From assembly GCF_000378445.1 (NCBI RefSeq), contig NZ_KB899706.1:1-64000 (forward strand): a DNA stretch of 64,000 nucleotides, written 5' to 3'. This document shows, in pieces, positions 36,469-44,430 of this stretch. The position numbers and the translations under genes are program-made. The notes under the pieces are model-generated. The model saw only the letters and a program-made list of their open reading frames with translations. It was not told the DNA's origin and did no database searches. The stretch is from Deinococcus aquatilis DSM 23025. GTDB taxonomy: Bacteria > Deinococcota > Deinococci > Deinococcales > Deinococcaceae. The stretch's first letter is position 1; each line of letters opens with the position of its first letter.

Positions 36469-37277
36469 TGCCGGACGCGTTGACGGCGGCCTTGGATCGG
36501 TACCGATTCGGCCCACCTCAGCATGTTGAGCACATCGAGAAAGGCGGTGAATGGCGAGTGCGTAGCGGTGACCGGGTCTTGCGCTGGTCACTCACCGATG
36601 CCTTATCGGCCGACCACATCGTGCGGGATGCCCGGATGTTGGTTACCCTCGAACACCACGGCATTCCGGCGCCGCACCTGCTGGCCCTGGACACCACCGA
36701 CCCCCAACAGGTTGTAAGTGTGCAGCACCTTTTGCTGCCAGGTGCGCGGCTTGATGTCGAAGCGGCTGGACTGACTGAGCGTGGTTGGCAGGCGTTGGGG
36801 GCTTACTTGCGGGCGCTGCATGACCGGGGGCCGGTACCGCCCTTTCAACAGGCGGCGTCGGACGAAACGGTCTGGCAGGAGGCGCTGCGCACTCTAAATG
36901 AGGCAAACAGGCTCACACCCACCGACCGAGCTTGGCTACAGCGGTGGTGGACCCTGCTGCCCCCAGCGCCCCTCGTATTGACCCACGGCTTCGCAGATCC
37001 CGGCTGGGTAGTGACCGACTCCCAGCGCGAGCTGATCCTGGGCCTCACCGATTGGAGCGTCGCCCAAGGTCGCTCGGCAGGGCACGATTTTCTGCGTTTG
37101 CCGGAGTCGGCTTTAGAGACGGTCTTGGAAGGCTACGGGCCCTCCGGCACTGGCCTCTTCCTGCGGGCCAAGTTGCTGAGTCTGGTTCAGGGGGCCGCGC
37201 AGGAGGGTCAAACTGCTGCTTGTGCAGAGGTTTTTGCCGACCTGCTTCAGCGTTTGGGGCTGAGCATGGGTCATTAA
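36468..37277 (+). CDS. Kinase-like (APH fold) protein coupled to the integrase
   Basis: A 269-residue protein with the order of an aminoglycoside-phosphotransferase-type kinase: an N-lobe with EWRVRSGDRVLRW, a linker VVSVQHLLLPG, a helical C-lobe, then VLTHGFADPGWVV and GLTDWSVAQGRSAGHDF. In active enzymes the latter two read HGD.H..N and IDW....G....D. Here the catalytic Asp is Phe and the metal-binding Asn is Trp, so phosphotransfer is doubtful, although the second-motif Asp (TDW) remains. The ATG overlaps the integrase stop (TGATG), indicating cotranslation. The palindrome AAAGCC-GC-GGCTTT starts within the TAA (37276-37289) and may terminate transcription. What it does for the recombinase is unknown. 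Confidence 0.65.
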   Translation: MPDALTAALDRYRFGPPQHVEHIEKGGEWRVRSGDRVLRWSLTDALSADHIVRDARMLVTLEHHGIPAPHLLALDTTDPQQVVSVQHLLLPGARLDVEAAGLTERGWQALGAYLRALHDRGPVPPFQQAASDETVWQEALRTLNEANRLTPTDRAWLQRWWTLLPPAPLVLTHGFADPGWVVTDSQRELILGLTDWSVAQGRSAGHDFLRLPESALETVLEGYGPSGTGLFLRAKLLSLVQGAAQEGQTAACAEVFADLLQRLGLSMGH

Positions 37278-37350
37278 AGCCGCGGCTTTGGGCTGTTGGG
37301 TGCGGCTCTATTTTGGGGGGCTTGACAACCTCGTTACACTGGCGATGACA

Positions 37351-37430
37351 GACCAGTCCTGAGGCTGGTCTCAGTCGTCTCTTTACAGCCCACTTTTAAC
37401 CCCTGCACCCCGGAGAACTTCTCCGGGGTG
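37351..37430 (+). promoter_or_regulatory. Leader with two stem-loops before a truncated frame
   Basis: TTGACA at 37322-37327 is followed by the hairpin GACCAG (37351-37356)/CTGGTC (37365-37370) and by a 25-base palindrome at 37406-37430 (12-base arms CACCCCGGAGAA and TTCTCCGGGGTG around one C). AGGAGG at 37458-37463 then precedes an ATG at 37472. The same hairpin-then-ribosome-site layout recurs before several genes up to 43276. Confidence 0.55.
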
Positions 37431-37471
37431 TGTTGCTGTCGCCCCTTGCGTCCTTCAGGAGGATGTTCCTT

Positions 37472-37675
37472 ATGTCCAATCAGCGCTTTTACTGTGTGTA
37501 CTCTGCCGTGCTGGCCAACGCCCCACCCACTGTCTGCGGGTCAGTCTCGCCCTTTGTAGGAGATACTGCCGACCCTGCCACCTGTGCCTTGAACTGGACA
37601 TACGCCCGCTGTGCGGCAGGCAGGTCAGTCGCGTACACGATCGGCTGGCCTCTTCCAGGCATTTTGAACTCCTGA
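37472..37675 (+). pseudogene. Possible 5-prime remnant of a gene
   Basis: An ATG with a strong AGGAGG 8 bases upstream opens a 67-codon frame starting MSNQRFYCVYSAV. From 37489 onwards it lies fully antisense to the end of the ATPase gene and has no coding character there. The promoter-like leader with hairpins suggests that a real gene once began here and was cut when the minus-strand gene arrived. It may also be a short real peptide. Low confidence. Confidence 0.3.
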
Positions 37676-39603
37676 AGTCCCAGCCGCTTCATCACTTCTC
37701 TCTCGGCTTTGGCGTGGGTGTCTTTGGCCGTCTCCAGATCGCGGTAAGCCCACTGCTCCCGTTTGAGAACCGCCTGATGAAGGGCGGCGCTTGGGGGCAA
37801 CGGTGCTGCCAGACGCTTGAGCCCCTGGATCAGGTGTGGGGTGTTCGTACTGCTGTGATGAGCCTGAACAAGCCCAGCGCCGATCAGTGCGTGGCGCGGC
37901 ACCCCACCGAGGACATCCAGGAGATCTTGAGCAATCGCCTGCGTGGCGTCTCGCCACCGGGGTGATTGGCTTCCCCGAACGAAATGCAGGCTGGTTTGAT
38001 AGGGCCTGACTTGAACCCACCTGGCTAGGCTCGGGCTGTTCAGCCGCTGCGCATCCGCCACGATGACGCGGGGGGTGCCTGTGAGGTACGTCCGGTGCTG
38101 CCGTCCCCGGTGCAGTAGTTGCAGGTACTCGGTGGCTTCTAGATGCTGATGCAGTTCTGTTCGGGCCGCTGCGTCGGAAGGGAAGAGCGCCGCAAGCTGA
38201 TATTCCCGGTGTGTTCTTGGCAGATACGGCGCCTTGAGCGCGATCACGTCGCTCCCTGCGTGCTGATTTTGTCCTCGTCCTGCGAACCAGTAGCCTGTCT
38301 GAGCGTCCACAGTCAAGGTGAAGCCTGCTTGCTGATACGTGCTTTCCAACAGGGTCTTCCATTGACTGCTGGGGTGAGTCAGCCCTTTGGGGGTAATCAG
38401 CAACTGTCCGCGTCGAGGATTCTGTTGTTTGAGTTGAACCAGCTCTTCGGCGATCTGTAGACGTGCTGAACTGCGGCGCGTTTTGCCCTCGTCATAGGCG
38501 TCCAGCTTCAGCGCCAGAGCGTGTTCCACCTCAAGTGGTGCGCCCAAATCAAATGAATGCACCTTGACAGGGTGCTCGGCGAACAAGGCTTGGTACTGAA
38601 GAGGATGCGCATAGGCGTCCAAGACCAAGGCTGGGCAGGGGAGGACGATCGATCGGCGCAAGTTGTACCGCAGGTCGAAGCCCGCAAGGAGGTCACCATG
38701 AATCCCCAAGCGTTGACTCGCTTGTCCCGAACGGAACGAAGCGAGATCGGCTTCAAAAGCTTGAGCCAGGAGGCGTGCCACATCTGGAGCGGAGTGGGCG
38801 ATCTGGAGCAAGGCGCGCTCAAACCCCACTGGGTCATGTGCTGAGTCAAGCCGGTCAGTCAATGTCTCCCAAAACCGCTTTCCGTAAAGCCCATACTCGC
38901 AGGCTCGACGGCGCAGATCAGGCTGGAAGGGCTCGTACTCCTTCCATGAGCCAGACTGAGCGTCAAGCATCATCTGGCCTAGTGCCTGTGCTGTTGGATC
39001 AGACTGAGCGCACATCACACCCCCAGTGAACTGTGGCAGACCTTTTGGGCCGCTGTTCACGAGGAGCGTTCCAGTGGGATCTTCGTCGATCACCAGCAGG
39101 TCGGCAGCAGCCAGCCCAGTCTGAAGTCCTTCCGTGCCTAGGACGCGGTGCAGGTGGGCGTGGCTGATGATCCTTACTCCAGGCTGGTGTGGCCAGGTGA
39201 ATTGTTGGCGATATTCTGCTCGGCGGCCCAACCTGGTCAAGTGCTCCTGACCATAGACGATCTTGACATCAAGCCCGCTGTCGAGGGCCATAAAGTCGTC
39301 GCACGCTTCTTGGCCGAGAGAGGTCGGTTCGCGCGTGTCCCGTGTGGCCCACAGCACTCGCTTCAGGGTGCCAGCGGCGATCTGTTGGACGATCAGTCGC
39401 CGAGTCAACGTGCTTTTTCCGCCTCCCGGCGGCGCAACAATGACATGCACTCCGGGATCGCTGCTGAGTGCGTGTTGGACGACCGTGGAGAGTGAGCTGA
39501 GCTCAAAGACAGGGGCTTTCACAGCCGCGGAGCATATCGGGTTCGGTCCAACTGCTTTAGCACCGACGATTAGTTGTGCCAGATCCTTAACTGCAGTTTG
39601 CAC
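37489..39603 (-). CDS. Large P-loop ATPase of a mobile element
   Basis: A 704-residue protein. Walker A is VIVAPPGGGKSTLTRRL (about residues 54-70) and Walker B LLVIDEDPTG (about residue 170). Between them is RVLWATRDTREP, which looks like helicase motif Ia. The C-terminal half (RGQLLITPKGLT, a long Gln/His-rich middle, and a helical end KREQWAYRDLETAKDTHAKAEREVMKRLG) is not recognised. A helicase or primase-linked ATPase of a phage or integrative element is the best guess. GTG start at 39603 with no strong ribosome site. The upstream region has the stem-loop CTTGGCC/GGCCAAG at 39667-39684. It is antisense to its neighbours. Confidence 0.65.
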   Translation of the reverse strand: MQTAVKDLAQLIVGAKAVGPNPICSAAVKAPVFELSSLSTVVQHALSSDPGVHVIVAPPGGGKSTLTRRLIVQQIAAGTLKRVLWATRDTREPTSLGQEACDDFMALDSGLDVKIVYGQEHLTRLGRRAEYRQQFTWPHQPGVRIISHAHLHRVLGTEGLQTGLAAADLLVIDEDPTGTLLVNSGPKGLPQFTGGVMCAQSDPTAQALGQMMLDAQSGSWKEYEPFQPDLRRRACEYGLYGKRFWETLTDRLDSAHDPVGFERALLQIAHSAPDVARLLAQAFEADLASFRSGQASQRLGIHGDLLAGFDLRYNLRRSIVLPCPALVLDAYAHPLQYQALFAEHPVKVHSFDLGAPLEVEHALALKLDAYDEGKTRRSSARLQIAEELVQLKQQNPRRGQLLITPKGLTHPSSQWKTLLESTYQQAGFTLTVDAQTGYWFAGRGQNQHAGSDVIALKAPYLPRTHREYQLAALFPSDAAARTELHQHLEATEYLQLLHRGRQHRTYLTGTPRVIVADAQRLNSPSLARWVQVRPYQTSLHFVRGSQSPRWRDATQAIAQDLLDVLGGVPRHALIGAGLVQAHHSSTNTPHLIQGLKRLAAPLPPSAALHQAVLKREQWAYRDLETAKDTHAKAEREVMKRLGLQEFKMPGRGQPIVYATDLPAAQRAYVQFKAQVAGSAVSPTKGETDPQTVGGALASTAEYTQ

Positions 39604-39740
39604 TATGACCCTTGCGGTTTCCTGTGGAGAGCACAGCTAGTTTCAAAGCTTCCTTACTTGCAGACGCTTGGCCGGCAGGCCAAGTCGGCCGGAGCGCAGC
39701 GAAGGGCGAAACACGCTGGGCCTGATGTTGGCAGGGACAA

Positions 39741-39769
39741 CCTAGTGGAGCGTCAACTTTGGTCTGTCA
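39741..39769. repeat. Left inverted repeat of the insertion cassette
   Basis: CCTAGTGGAGCGTCAACTT, one variable base, then GGTCTGTCA. It matches the reverse complement of 40323-40351 at 28 of 29 positions. Confidence 0.85.
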
Positions 39770-39832
39770 TTCTGGGAGATCTAACAGAGCAAACTTGTGG
39801 TGCTTTGAAGCCTTGCAGCGTAAAACAGACTG

Positions 39833-40339
39833 ATGCGCGATATCATGTACCAGAACGTCGATCAACATTTGGTTCAGGCATTCCCTGTGCTACGAGATGC
39901 CCACGAACGATTCACGATCTACTTTCAGGATTCTCTCCCACAGCATTACGCTCTGTTTTCAGAGGTGTTCTGCCCCTTTTTAGAAACTCTCTTGGCCTTG
40001 CCAAGCAGTCCAATCCGTGACGAAACCCTGTTGCTGGGATTCAAGTTTGCAGAGAGCCTACTTGAAACAGGCGATCATGCCCTTTGCGACTTGGTCTGGA
40101 TCGAAATGGCTGAATCACTCGATGGGTGGTGGTTTAGCCGGGCATACGACTTTATAGGGCCGCACCTTCGAGCACATGCGGAGCGTTATGAGGAGGGATG
40201 GGCAGAGGCGATGGGAAGTGTACCTGCACCGCCTGACCCTGATCGAATCATCAACGACTCTTGGGGGGTTCGGGCGGCAGCCGTGGAGCTCCTACGGGAT
40301 GACAGTATCCAACTTGAACAACTGACAGACCTAAGTTGA
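39833..40339 (+). CDS. Cargo protein of the insertion cassette
   Basis: A 168-residue acidic helical protein starting MRDIMYQNVDQHLVQAF. The pattern FLETLLALPSS....LLLGFKFAESLLETGDHALCDLVWIEMAESLDGWWF resembles small helical proteins of the DUF7674 or immunity type; this is a weak call. The last codons and the stop lie inside the right inverted repeat, so the gene has evolved with the element. A second ATG 12 bases downstream is equally possible; neither has a clear ribosome site. No transposase motif is present. Confidence 0.65.
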   Translation: MRDIMYQNVDQHLVQAFPVLRDAHERFTIYFQDSLPQHYALFSEVFCPFLETLLALPSSPIRDETLLLGFKFAESLLETGDHALCDLVWIEMAESLDGWWFSRAYDFIGPHLRAHAERYEEGWAEAMGSVPAPPDPDRIINDSWGVRAAAVELLRDDSIQLEQLTDLS

Positions 40340-40351
40340 CGCTCCACTAGG
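40323..40351. repeat. Right inverted repeat of the insertion cassette
   Basis: TGACAGACC, one variable base, then AAGTTGACGCTCCACTAGG; reverse complement of 39741-39769 with one mismatch. It overlaps the end of the cargo gene. Confidence 0.85.
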
Positions 40352-41189
40352 GTGTGGTGCCTTCGCATTCGCTCGGCAAAATTTCTGCAAAAGAACGCAG
40401 AAATTTTCGCTGCAAGTAGAAGCAGCCTTTCGACCACATTCTGGTCAGGCAAAGTCACGCTGGGAAGGCAGCAACTTCTCCTGATACGTGGTAAGTTGCG
40501 GTCAACTTGAATTAGTCGGTGGACGTTTTTGCGCTTTAGCAGGTGAGATTGGGCTCGAGAGGGTGCCAGGTTACAGGCCTTTGGGACGACCAACAGATTG
40601 ACCGTTGCCACCCAGACTGCGGTGGAGGTGTCAGGGGTGTCAGCCTGCCTGCCAGTGTGTTCACACAGATCGGTTGCCATGTACCGACGCTGTCGCGCCG
40701 AAACGGACAGGGGAGAGGTAGCTGACAGGCAGAACTCAACGGCTGCCTTGCCAGAACGTGTGCACAACAATCTGGAAGCGGTGTGGTCCTGGGCGCCTGA
40801 GGGGACTGAGTCAAGGCAAGAGGCACTCACGTGCCTGAAACAACCAGTATTGGGACTTCGACACGCAAAGTTCGTTCGTTTTCGGGAGGATCACATTGGC
40901 CAACAGATCAATCGACCCATTGACGTAAGGAGGTTCAGCGACAAGTTAGGCAATTGCGAAAGGATTTGCTGTCCTAGAGGGCAATCTTTTTACTTCATCC
41001 TCTAGAATTTTGGAACCAAGCCTTGTGCTCTACTGGCATGGACAGGACAGCACGCGCAGTCCTCAGACATCCAGCACAACATCCAGCATCACGACATCAC
41101 CCCAGGGCTGCCCCTGGGGCACATTTTTGGCGACATCCTCAGACATTCCTCTTCCACCCGGCGTCCGCCGGTGCGCGTGGGGAGGCCCG
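40352..41189. other. Gene-poor 838-base stretch with stem-loops
   Basis: No convincing gene on either strand. A perfect 11-bp stem AAAATTTCTGC (40378-40388)/GCAGAAATTTT (40397-40407) lies just behind the insertion cassette. AAGTTG/CAACTT pair at 40492-40507. GTGTCAG occurs twice at 40629-40643 and resembles the start of the 26-bp direct repeats at 44431 and 53895. CCTAGAGG/CCTCTAG flank an AT-rich loop near 40973-41006. Confidence 0.45.
41100..41128 (+). terminator. Stem-loop with T-run upstream of the 41190 gene
   Basis: CCCCAGGG (41100-41107) pairs with CCCTGGGG (41112-41119), followed by CACA and TTTTT. It stands 62 bases before the next start codon, in the leader of the 41190 gene. Confidence 0.7.
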
Positions 41190-41747
41190 ATGGCCATTTC
41201 ACAAGAACAAGTTCAACGGATTCAGGAAGCACATCAGCTCGGCCATCTCGATCCCGGCATTGCCCAGCATGCAGGCGTGAGCCTTGCCACCGTCAAGCGT
41301 TACCGCACCCAGTTCGGCCTCAAGACCAACTGTGTCACGGCGCTGCGGGGCGAACTGGGCGAGCAGCTGATGGCCGACCATGCCGCAGCACGGGGGCTCC
41401 CGGTCGCCTGGCGTGCTGGACACAACGACAAGCATGATCTGGTGATTGCCGGACAACGCGTTGATGCCAAGGCCACCATGCGCCTGGCGGATGGGTCGTG
41501 GCGCTTCCGCTTGCCCTCGAAGCGCAAGAGCTTCTACAAGCAGTACAGCTACCCCAAGGATTACGCCGCTGATTGCGACGTCATTGCGCTGGTCGCCCTG
41601 CATCCAGGTACGCAGAGCCCCGACTTCTATTTCTTACCCAGTGCAGGCCTTCTGAGCGATATCCGCATTCGAGCGGGGGGTAGCTGCGACTCCATCAAGA
41701 ACGATTGGAGTTTGCTTGAAGGTTCAGGTCCAGCCTTACAGGCATAG
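41190..41747 (+). CDS. HTH plus PD-(D/E)XK-like nuclease protein
   Basis: A 185-residue protein. Residues 1-50 form a helix-turn-helix of the kind found in recombinases and endonucleases (EEVQRI-like start QEQVQRIQEAHQLGHLDPG, then IAQHAGVSLATVKRYRTQFGL). The second part has HDLVIAGQRVDAKAT, with D83, D92 and K94 in the spacing of a PD-(D/E)XK nuclease active site, followed by RFRLPSKRKSFYKQYSYPKDYAADCDVIALVAL, a strand arrangement seen in such nucleases. A homing- or Vsr-like endonuclease is possible; target unknown. GGGGAGG ends 4-5 bases before the ATG at 41190. Open codons further upstream to 41010 are not coding in character. Confidence 0.65.
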   Translation: MAISQEQVQRIQEAHQLGHLDPGIAQHAGVSLATVKRYRTQFGLKTNCVTALRGELGEQLMADHAAARGLPVAWRAGHNDKHDLVIAGQRVDAKATMRLADGSWRFRLPSKRKSFYKQYSYPKDYAADCDVIALVALHPGTQSPDFYFLPSAGLLSDIRIRAGGSCDSIKNDWSLLEGSGPALQA

Positions 41748-41757
41748 GTTCTGCTTG

Positions 41758-41902
41758 CCCCCTACTCCGGGGGACTTCTCTCCTCTCGGAAGGCAGTCAG
41801 GAGACCAGACGATCCCTGACATCCTTGGCCGAATTCTGTCGTGGTTGCCCCGCAACAGGCCACATCAGCAAGGTTGTCAGGACTCCCCCCCACTCCGGGG
41901 GG
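41758..41902 (+). repeat. Two copies of a small C5-6/G5-6 hairpin
   Basis: CCCCCTACTCCGGGGGA at 41758-41774 and CCCCCCACTCCGGGGGGA around 41886-41903 are almost the same hairpin, 128 bases apart, in the 233-base gap before the 41981 gene. No gene is seen in the gap. Confidence 0.6.
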
Positions 41903-41980
41903 ATGGCCGCAAGGGCACCTCAACCACGCCGCAGGACTGGACAGAGCGCTTGTGCAGGCGATTCCTAAAGGAGGAACGCC

Positions 41981-42256
41981 ATGCACCCAGAGCTCGTCTT
42001 CGAAATGCGTCAGCACACTACCGTTGTCCAGGCCGAGAGTCTTCACGCCGCACTTGGCATCCAGACCGATCTGCGAATCTGGATCATCATGCACACCGCT
42101 GCAGGTCAGGCGGAGTTTGGCATCGATGTTTTTGATAGCGGTTCATCCCTCACCGCCTGCTGGTCACTGGCCTTCGCGGCAGAAGTGGCGCAACTGGAGC
42201 ACGACCCAGCTTTGGCTCAGCGGCTGCTCTCTGGCCGCCGTTCCCTGCTGGCCTGA
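41981..42256 (+). CDS. Small hypothetical protein
   Basis: A 91-residue acidic protein starting MHPELVFEMRQHTTVVQAE, with a strand-like middle (DLRIWIIMHTAAGQAEFGIDVFDSG) and a helical end. I do not recognise it. It is supported by a strong ribosome binding site (AAAGGAGG, 41968-41975) close to the ATG and by the upstream hairpin typical of this element. Composition is like its neighbours. A role as an accessory protein of the mobile element is inferred only from location. Confidence 0.6.
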   Translation: MHPELVFEMRQHTTVVQAESLHAALGIQTDLRIWIIMHTAAGQAEFGIDVFDSGSSLTACWSLAFAAEVAQLEHDPALAQRLLSGRRSLLA

Positions 42257-42497
42257 GCGTTGGACGTAAACAGTCCAGTCTGCGGCGGAGGGACGTAAGC
42301 ACTTCAGGCCGTGCTGCTGCGCCCAGGGGTGAAAGCCGATTCTTCTCCACTGGGCGCTCGGTGCTCTCAGAGCTTCAGATGCGCGTGCGGCACCCCCCAA
42401 CATCTCGCACAACGTTTCGAGAGGGCAACCTTTCATTCAATCCCCTCTGGCAGCGGCCACGCCTGCTGGCACGCTCTGTTCGTCCCTTCCCCTTCCC

Positions 42498-42531
42498 GGC
42501 CTGAAGAGAGCTCTTCAGGCCGCTGCTTTTT
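42498..42531 (+). terminator. Perfect 11-bp stem-loop with T-run before the 42541 gene
   Basis: GGCCTGAAGAG (42498-42508) pairs exactly with CTCTTCAGGCC (42511-42521); GCTGC and TTTTT follow. GGAG and the ATG at 42541 come directly after the T-run, so a terminating hairpin sits in the leader. Confidence 0.75.
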
Positions 42532-42540
42532 GGAGATCAC

Positions 42541-43023
42541 ATGATTCAGCACACCACTGCCCAATTCCCTCAGCCCAATCTCCGTTCCGCACGCTCCGTG
42601 CTCTCCGCCCTGACTCGTCGCCTGACCACGTTCAGCCTCAGGCGTTTCACCCAGGCGCACAAAGCCAAACGCCTGGCCCAGCGCAGACGCGAGCTGATTG
42701 CAGAAGTGTTTCAGCCAGTGATGCAGCCAGGATGGCAACTGGTTCTGCCGAAAAGTCTCAATGATTCAGCGTTTCTGCACCTGCCGCAGGGCCGCTTCCG
42801 TATTCTCCTGCGCACCCTCCGGCAGCCTCGCGGCACTTTCGCGTTCTCCCTGAACCACCGTCCGGCACCAGACGAATGCGGCTGCATCCTGCTGTGCCTC
42901 AACTCGGCGTCTCAAGAGGTCAACGTTCTCGTGTCTGCAGGTGGAAGGGGTATGCCTTATCAGCGGTTTACTGTCGACGAGGCCCGCACATATATGGAGT
43001 TCAGCGTTTCCTTGAGAGCGTAA
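42541..43023 (+). CDS. Hypothetical protein of the mobile element
   Basis: A 160-residue protein with a very basic N-terminal third (RSARSVLSALTRRLTTFSLRRFTQAHKAKRLAQRRRELIAE) and a strand-rich second half (GWQLVLPKSLNDSAFLHLPQGRFRILLRTL, CGCILLCLNSASQEVNVLVSAGG). The charge suggests nucleic acid binding. No family recognised. GGAG 5 bases before the ATG and the preceding stem-loop support the start. Neighbouring genes run in the same direction up to the RepA-like ATPase. Confidence 0.6.
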   Translation: MIQHTTAQFPQPNLRSARSVLSALTRRLTTFSLRRFTQAHKAKRLAQRRRELIAEVFQPVMQPGWQLVLPKSLNDSAFLHLPQGRFRILLRTLRQPRGTFAFSLNHRPAPDECGCILLCLNSASQEVNVLVSAGGRGMPYQRFTVDEARTYMEFSVSLRA

Positions 43024-43214
43024 GTTGGACCACGATCACGCGTCTGTACCTTTAGGGTGACTTTCCAGCAGGGCACCCTCACCCTCCATTGCACCTCTCA
43101 GCTTGAGTCCTCTCCTGACCTGAGGTGAACAGATGCAGCCTGTCGTTCGGCAGTATCCAACTTCTTTCGCAGCAGTGTTGCCAGCCCTCTGGTGGGACTG
43201 CTGTTCCTGTTTCA

Positions 43215-43245
43215 GCAAGCAGAAACCCACTGAGGAACTGCTTGC
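43215..43245 (+). promoter_or_regulatory. Stem-loop in the leader of the RepA-like gene
   Basis: GCAAGCAG (43215-43222) pairs with CTGCTTGC (43238-43245), 30 bases before the ATG at 43276. The 252-base gap 43024-43275 holds no gene. Confidence 0.45.
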
Positions 43246-43275
43246 CTTGGTGTTGTCGCACCTCTAGGAGTTTCT

Positions 43276-44415
43276 ATGACTGATCTGACCATGACCGCCC
43301 AGCCCCCTCTCACCTCTTTAAAAAGCCACGATGATGTCGTGCGCGGCCTGCCTGAACCGATTCCCGCGCCCGGATTGCCCATTAGAAGACGAACCCGACT
43401 CAAAGTTGCCGACCTGATGGCGACTGAGTTTCCCCCTCAGCAGTTCATTGTGGAAGGCTTGCTCCCCGTGGGCCTGTGCATGGTGGCGGGTGCGCCCAAG
43501 ATTGGCAAATCGTGGCTCACTCTGGATCTGGTGATTAGTGTCGCCTTAGGCCGTCCATTCCTGAACCGAGTGACCCAGCAAGGGGCTGTGTTATATCTGG
43601 CTCTCGAAGACTCACCAAGGCGCTTACAAGAACGCCTCAACCGCATCGCTCCTGGAACGGCTTGGGAGACTGCGCCGCTTGAGATCTGGACGGAGATTGA
43701 TCCTATAGATGAAGGTGGTTTGGCCGCGGTGAGGGGCTGGCTGGAAGTTGCAGATTGTCCCCGTGTCATTGCGTTCGACGTCTGGGGAAAGTTCGACTCC
43801 CGCGGCACGGGTACAAAAGATGAATATGCCCGCATCACGCAGACTTTGCAGCCTCTTCAGGCAATTGCCGCAGAGTTTGGGGTGGCCGTGGTGCTGATTC
43901 ATCACACCAAGAAGACGCAGGGGGAAGGCTCTGCAGGCAATGATCCTTACGATCAAATCATGGGGAGCCGAGGCCTGACCTCAAATATGGATCTCACCAT
44001 GATGCTCACCCGAACCCGCTTGCAGCGGGACGCAGTGCTGTCCATGACTGGGCGAGACGTGGAAGAAAACGCCATTCAGTTGACCTTCGACAAGGCGTCT
44101 TGTCAGTGGAACGAAGCGACCCATACCTCAGGGCCGAGCTTCTCTCCTGAAAAGCAGCTGGTCATGGACACCGTATCAGCAGGCTTCACCAAAGCCACGA
44201 CAATCGCTGCCCACCTTGGCAAAAGCAGAACGTCCGTCACCAATCATCTGAGTGACTTGGTGCGGGACGGCCATCTGGTGCGGCTGGGTGGGGGCGAACA
44301 CGGCCTACCGGTTCCTGAATCTGAAGACGACATCGATGCTCTAACGCCTGAACCCGCTGACATGACAGACAACAGTGACAGCGAAGTTCGCTTCCAGTAC
44401 GACGTTCTGATTTAG
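43276..44415 (+). CDS. RepA-like RecA-fold ATPase
   Basis: A 379-residue protein of the RepA/AAA_25 hexameric helicase type found on plasmids and phages. Walker A is AGAPKIGKSWLTLDL (about residue 72), with GAVLYLALEDSPRRLQERL and RVIAFDVWGKF (Walker B-like) next, and VVLIHHTKK with the sensor histidines. A C-terminal winged helix follows (ITATTIAAHLGKSRTSVTNHL-like segment, TTIAAHLGKSRTSVTNHLSDL) and an acidic tail. It probably acts in replication of the element. TAGGAG lies 7 bases before the ATG. Repeated TGACA/TGTCA words at its 3-prime end (44357-44455) could be iteron-like sites. Confidence 0.8.
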   Translation: MTDLTMTAQPPLTSLKSHDDVVRGLPEPIPAPGLPIRRRTRLKVADLMATEFPPQQFIVEGLLPVGLCMVAGAPKIGKSWLTLDLVISVALGRPFLNRVTQQGAVLYLALEDSPRRLQERLNRIAPGTAWETAPLEIWTEIDPIDEGGLAAVRGWLEVADCPRVIAFDVWGKFDSRGTGTKDEYARITQTLQPLQAIAAEFGVAVVLIHHTKKTQGEGSAGNDPYDQIMGSRGLTSNMDLTMMLTRTRLQRDAVLSMTGRDVEENAIQLTFDKASCQWNEATHTSGPSFSPEKQLVMDTVSAGFTKATTIAAHLGKSRTSVTNHLSDLVRDGHLVRLGGGEHGLPVPESEDDIDALTPEPADMTDNSDSEVRFQYDVLI

Positions 44416-44430
44416 CCCCTCACCCACAGC

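Larger units (their letters stand above)
39741..40351. mobile_element. Cargo-carrying MITE/mobile insertion cassette
   Basis: A 611-base unit bounded by near-perfect 29-base inverted repeats, with one complete cargo gene and no transposase. The ends read C-TA-GTGGAGCG... and ...CGCTCCAC-TA-G, so each end sits in a CTAG with TA next to the repeat. This is what IS630/Tc1-mariner-type transposition with TA duplication produces. I infer a non-autonomous element mobilised in trans by an IS630-type transposase encoded elsewhere. Confidence 0.7.

Noticed and set aside
39667..39684. CTTGGCC/GGCCAAG stem-loop as a possible integron-type recombination site
   Set aside because: Too short, without the paired simple sites and spacing of attC; no integron integrase seen.
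40186..40830. A 214-codon minus-strand frame through the right end of the insertion cassette
   Set aside because: It spans the cassette border and opposes the cargo gene; codon use is not coding-like.
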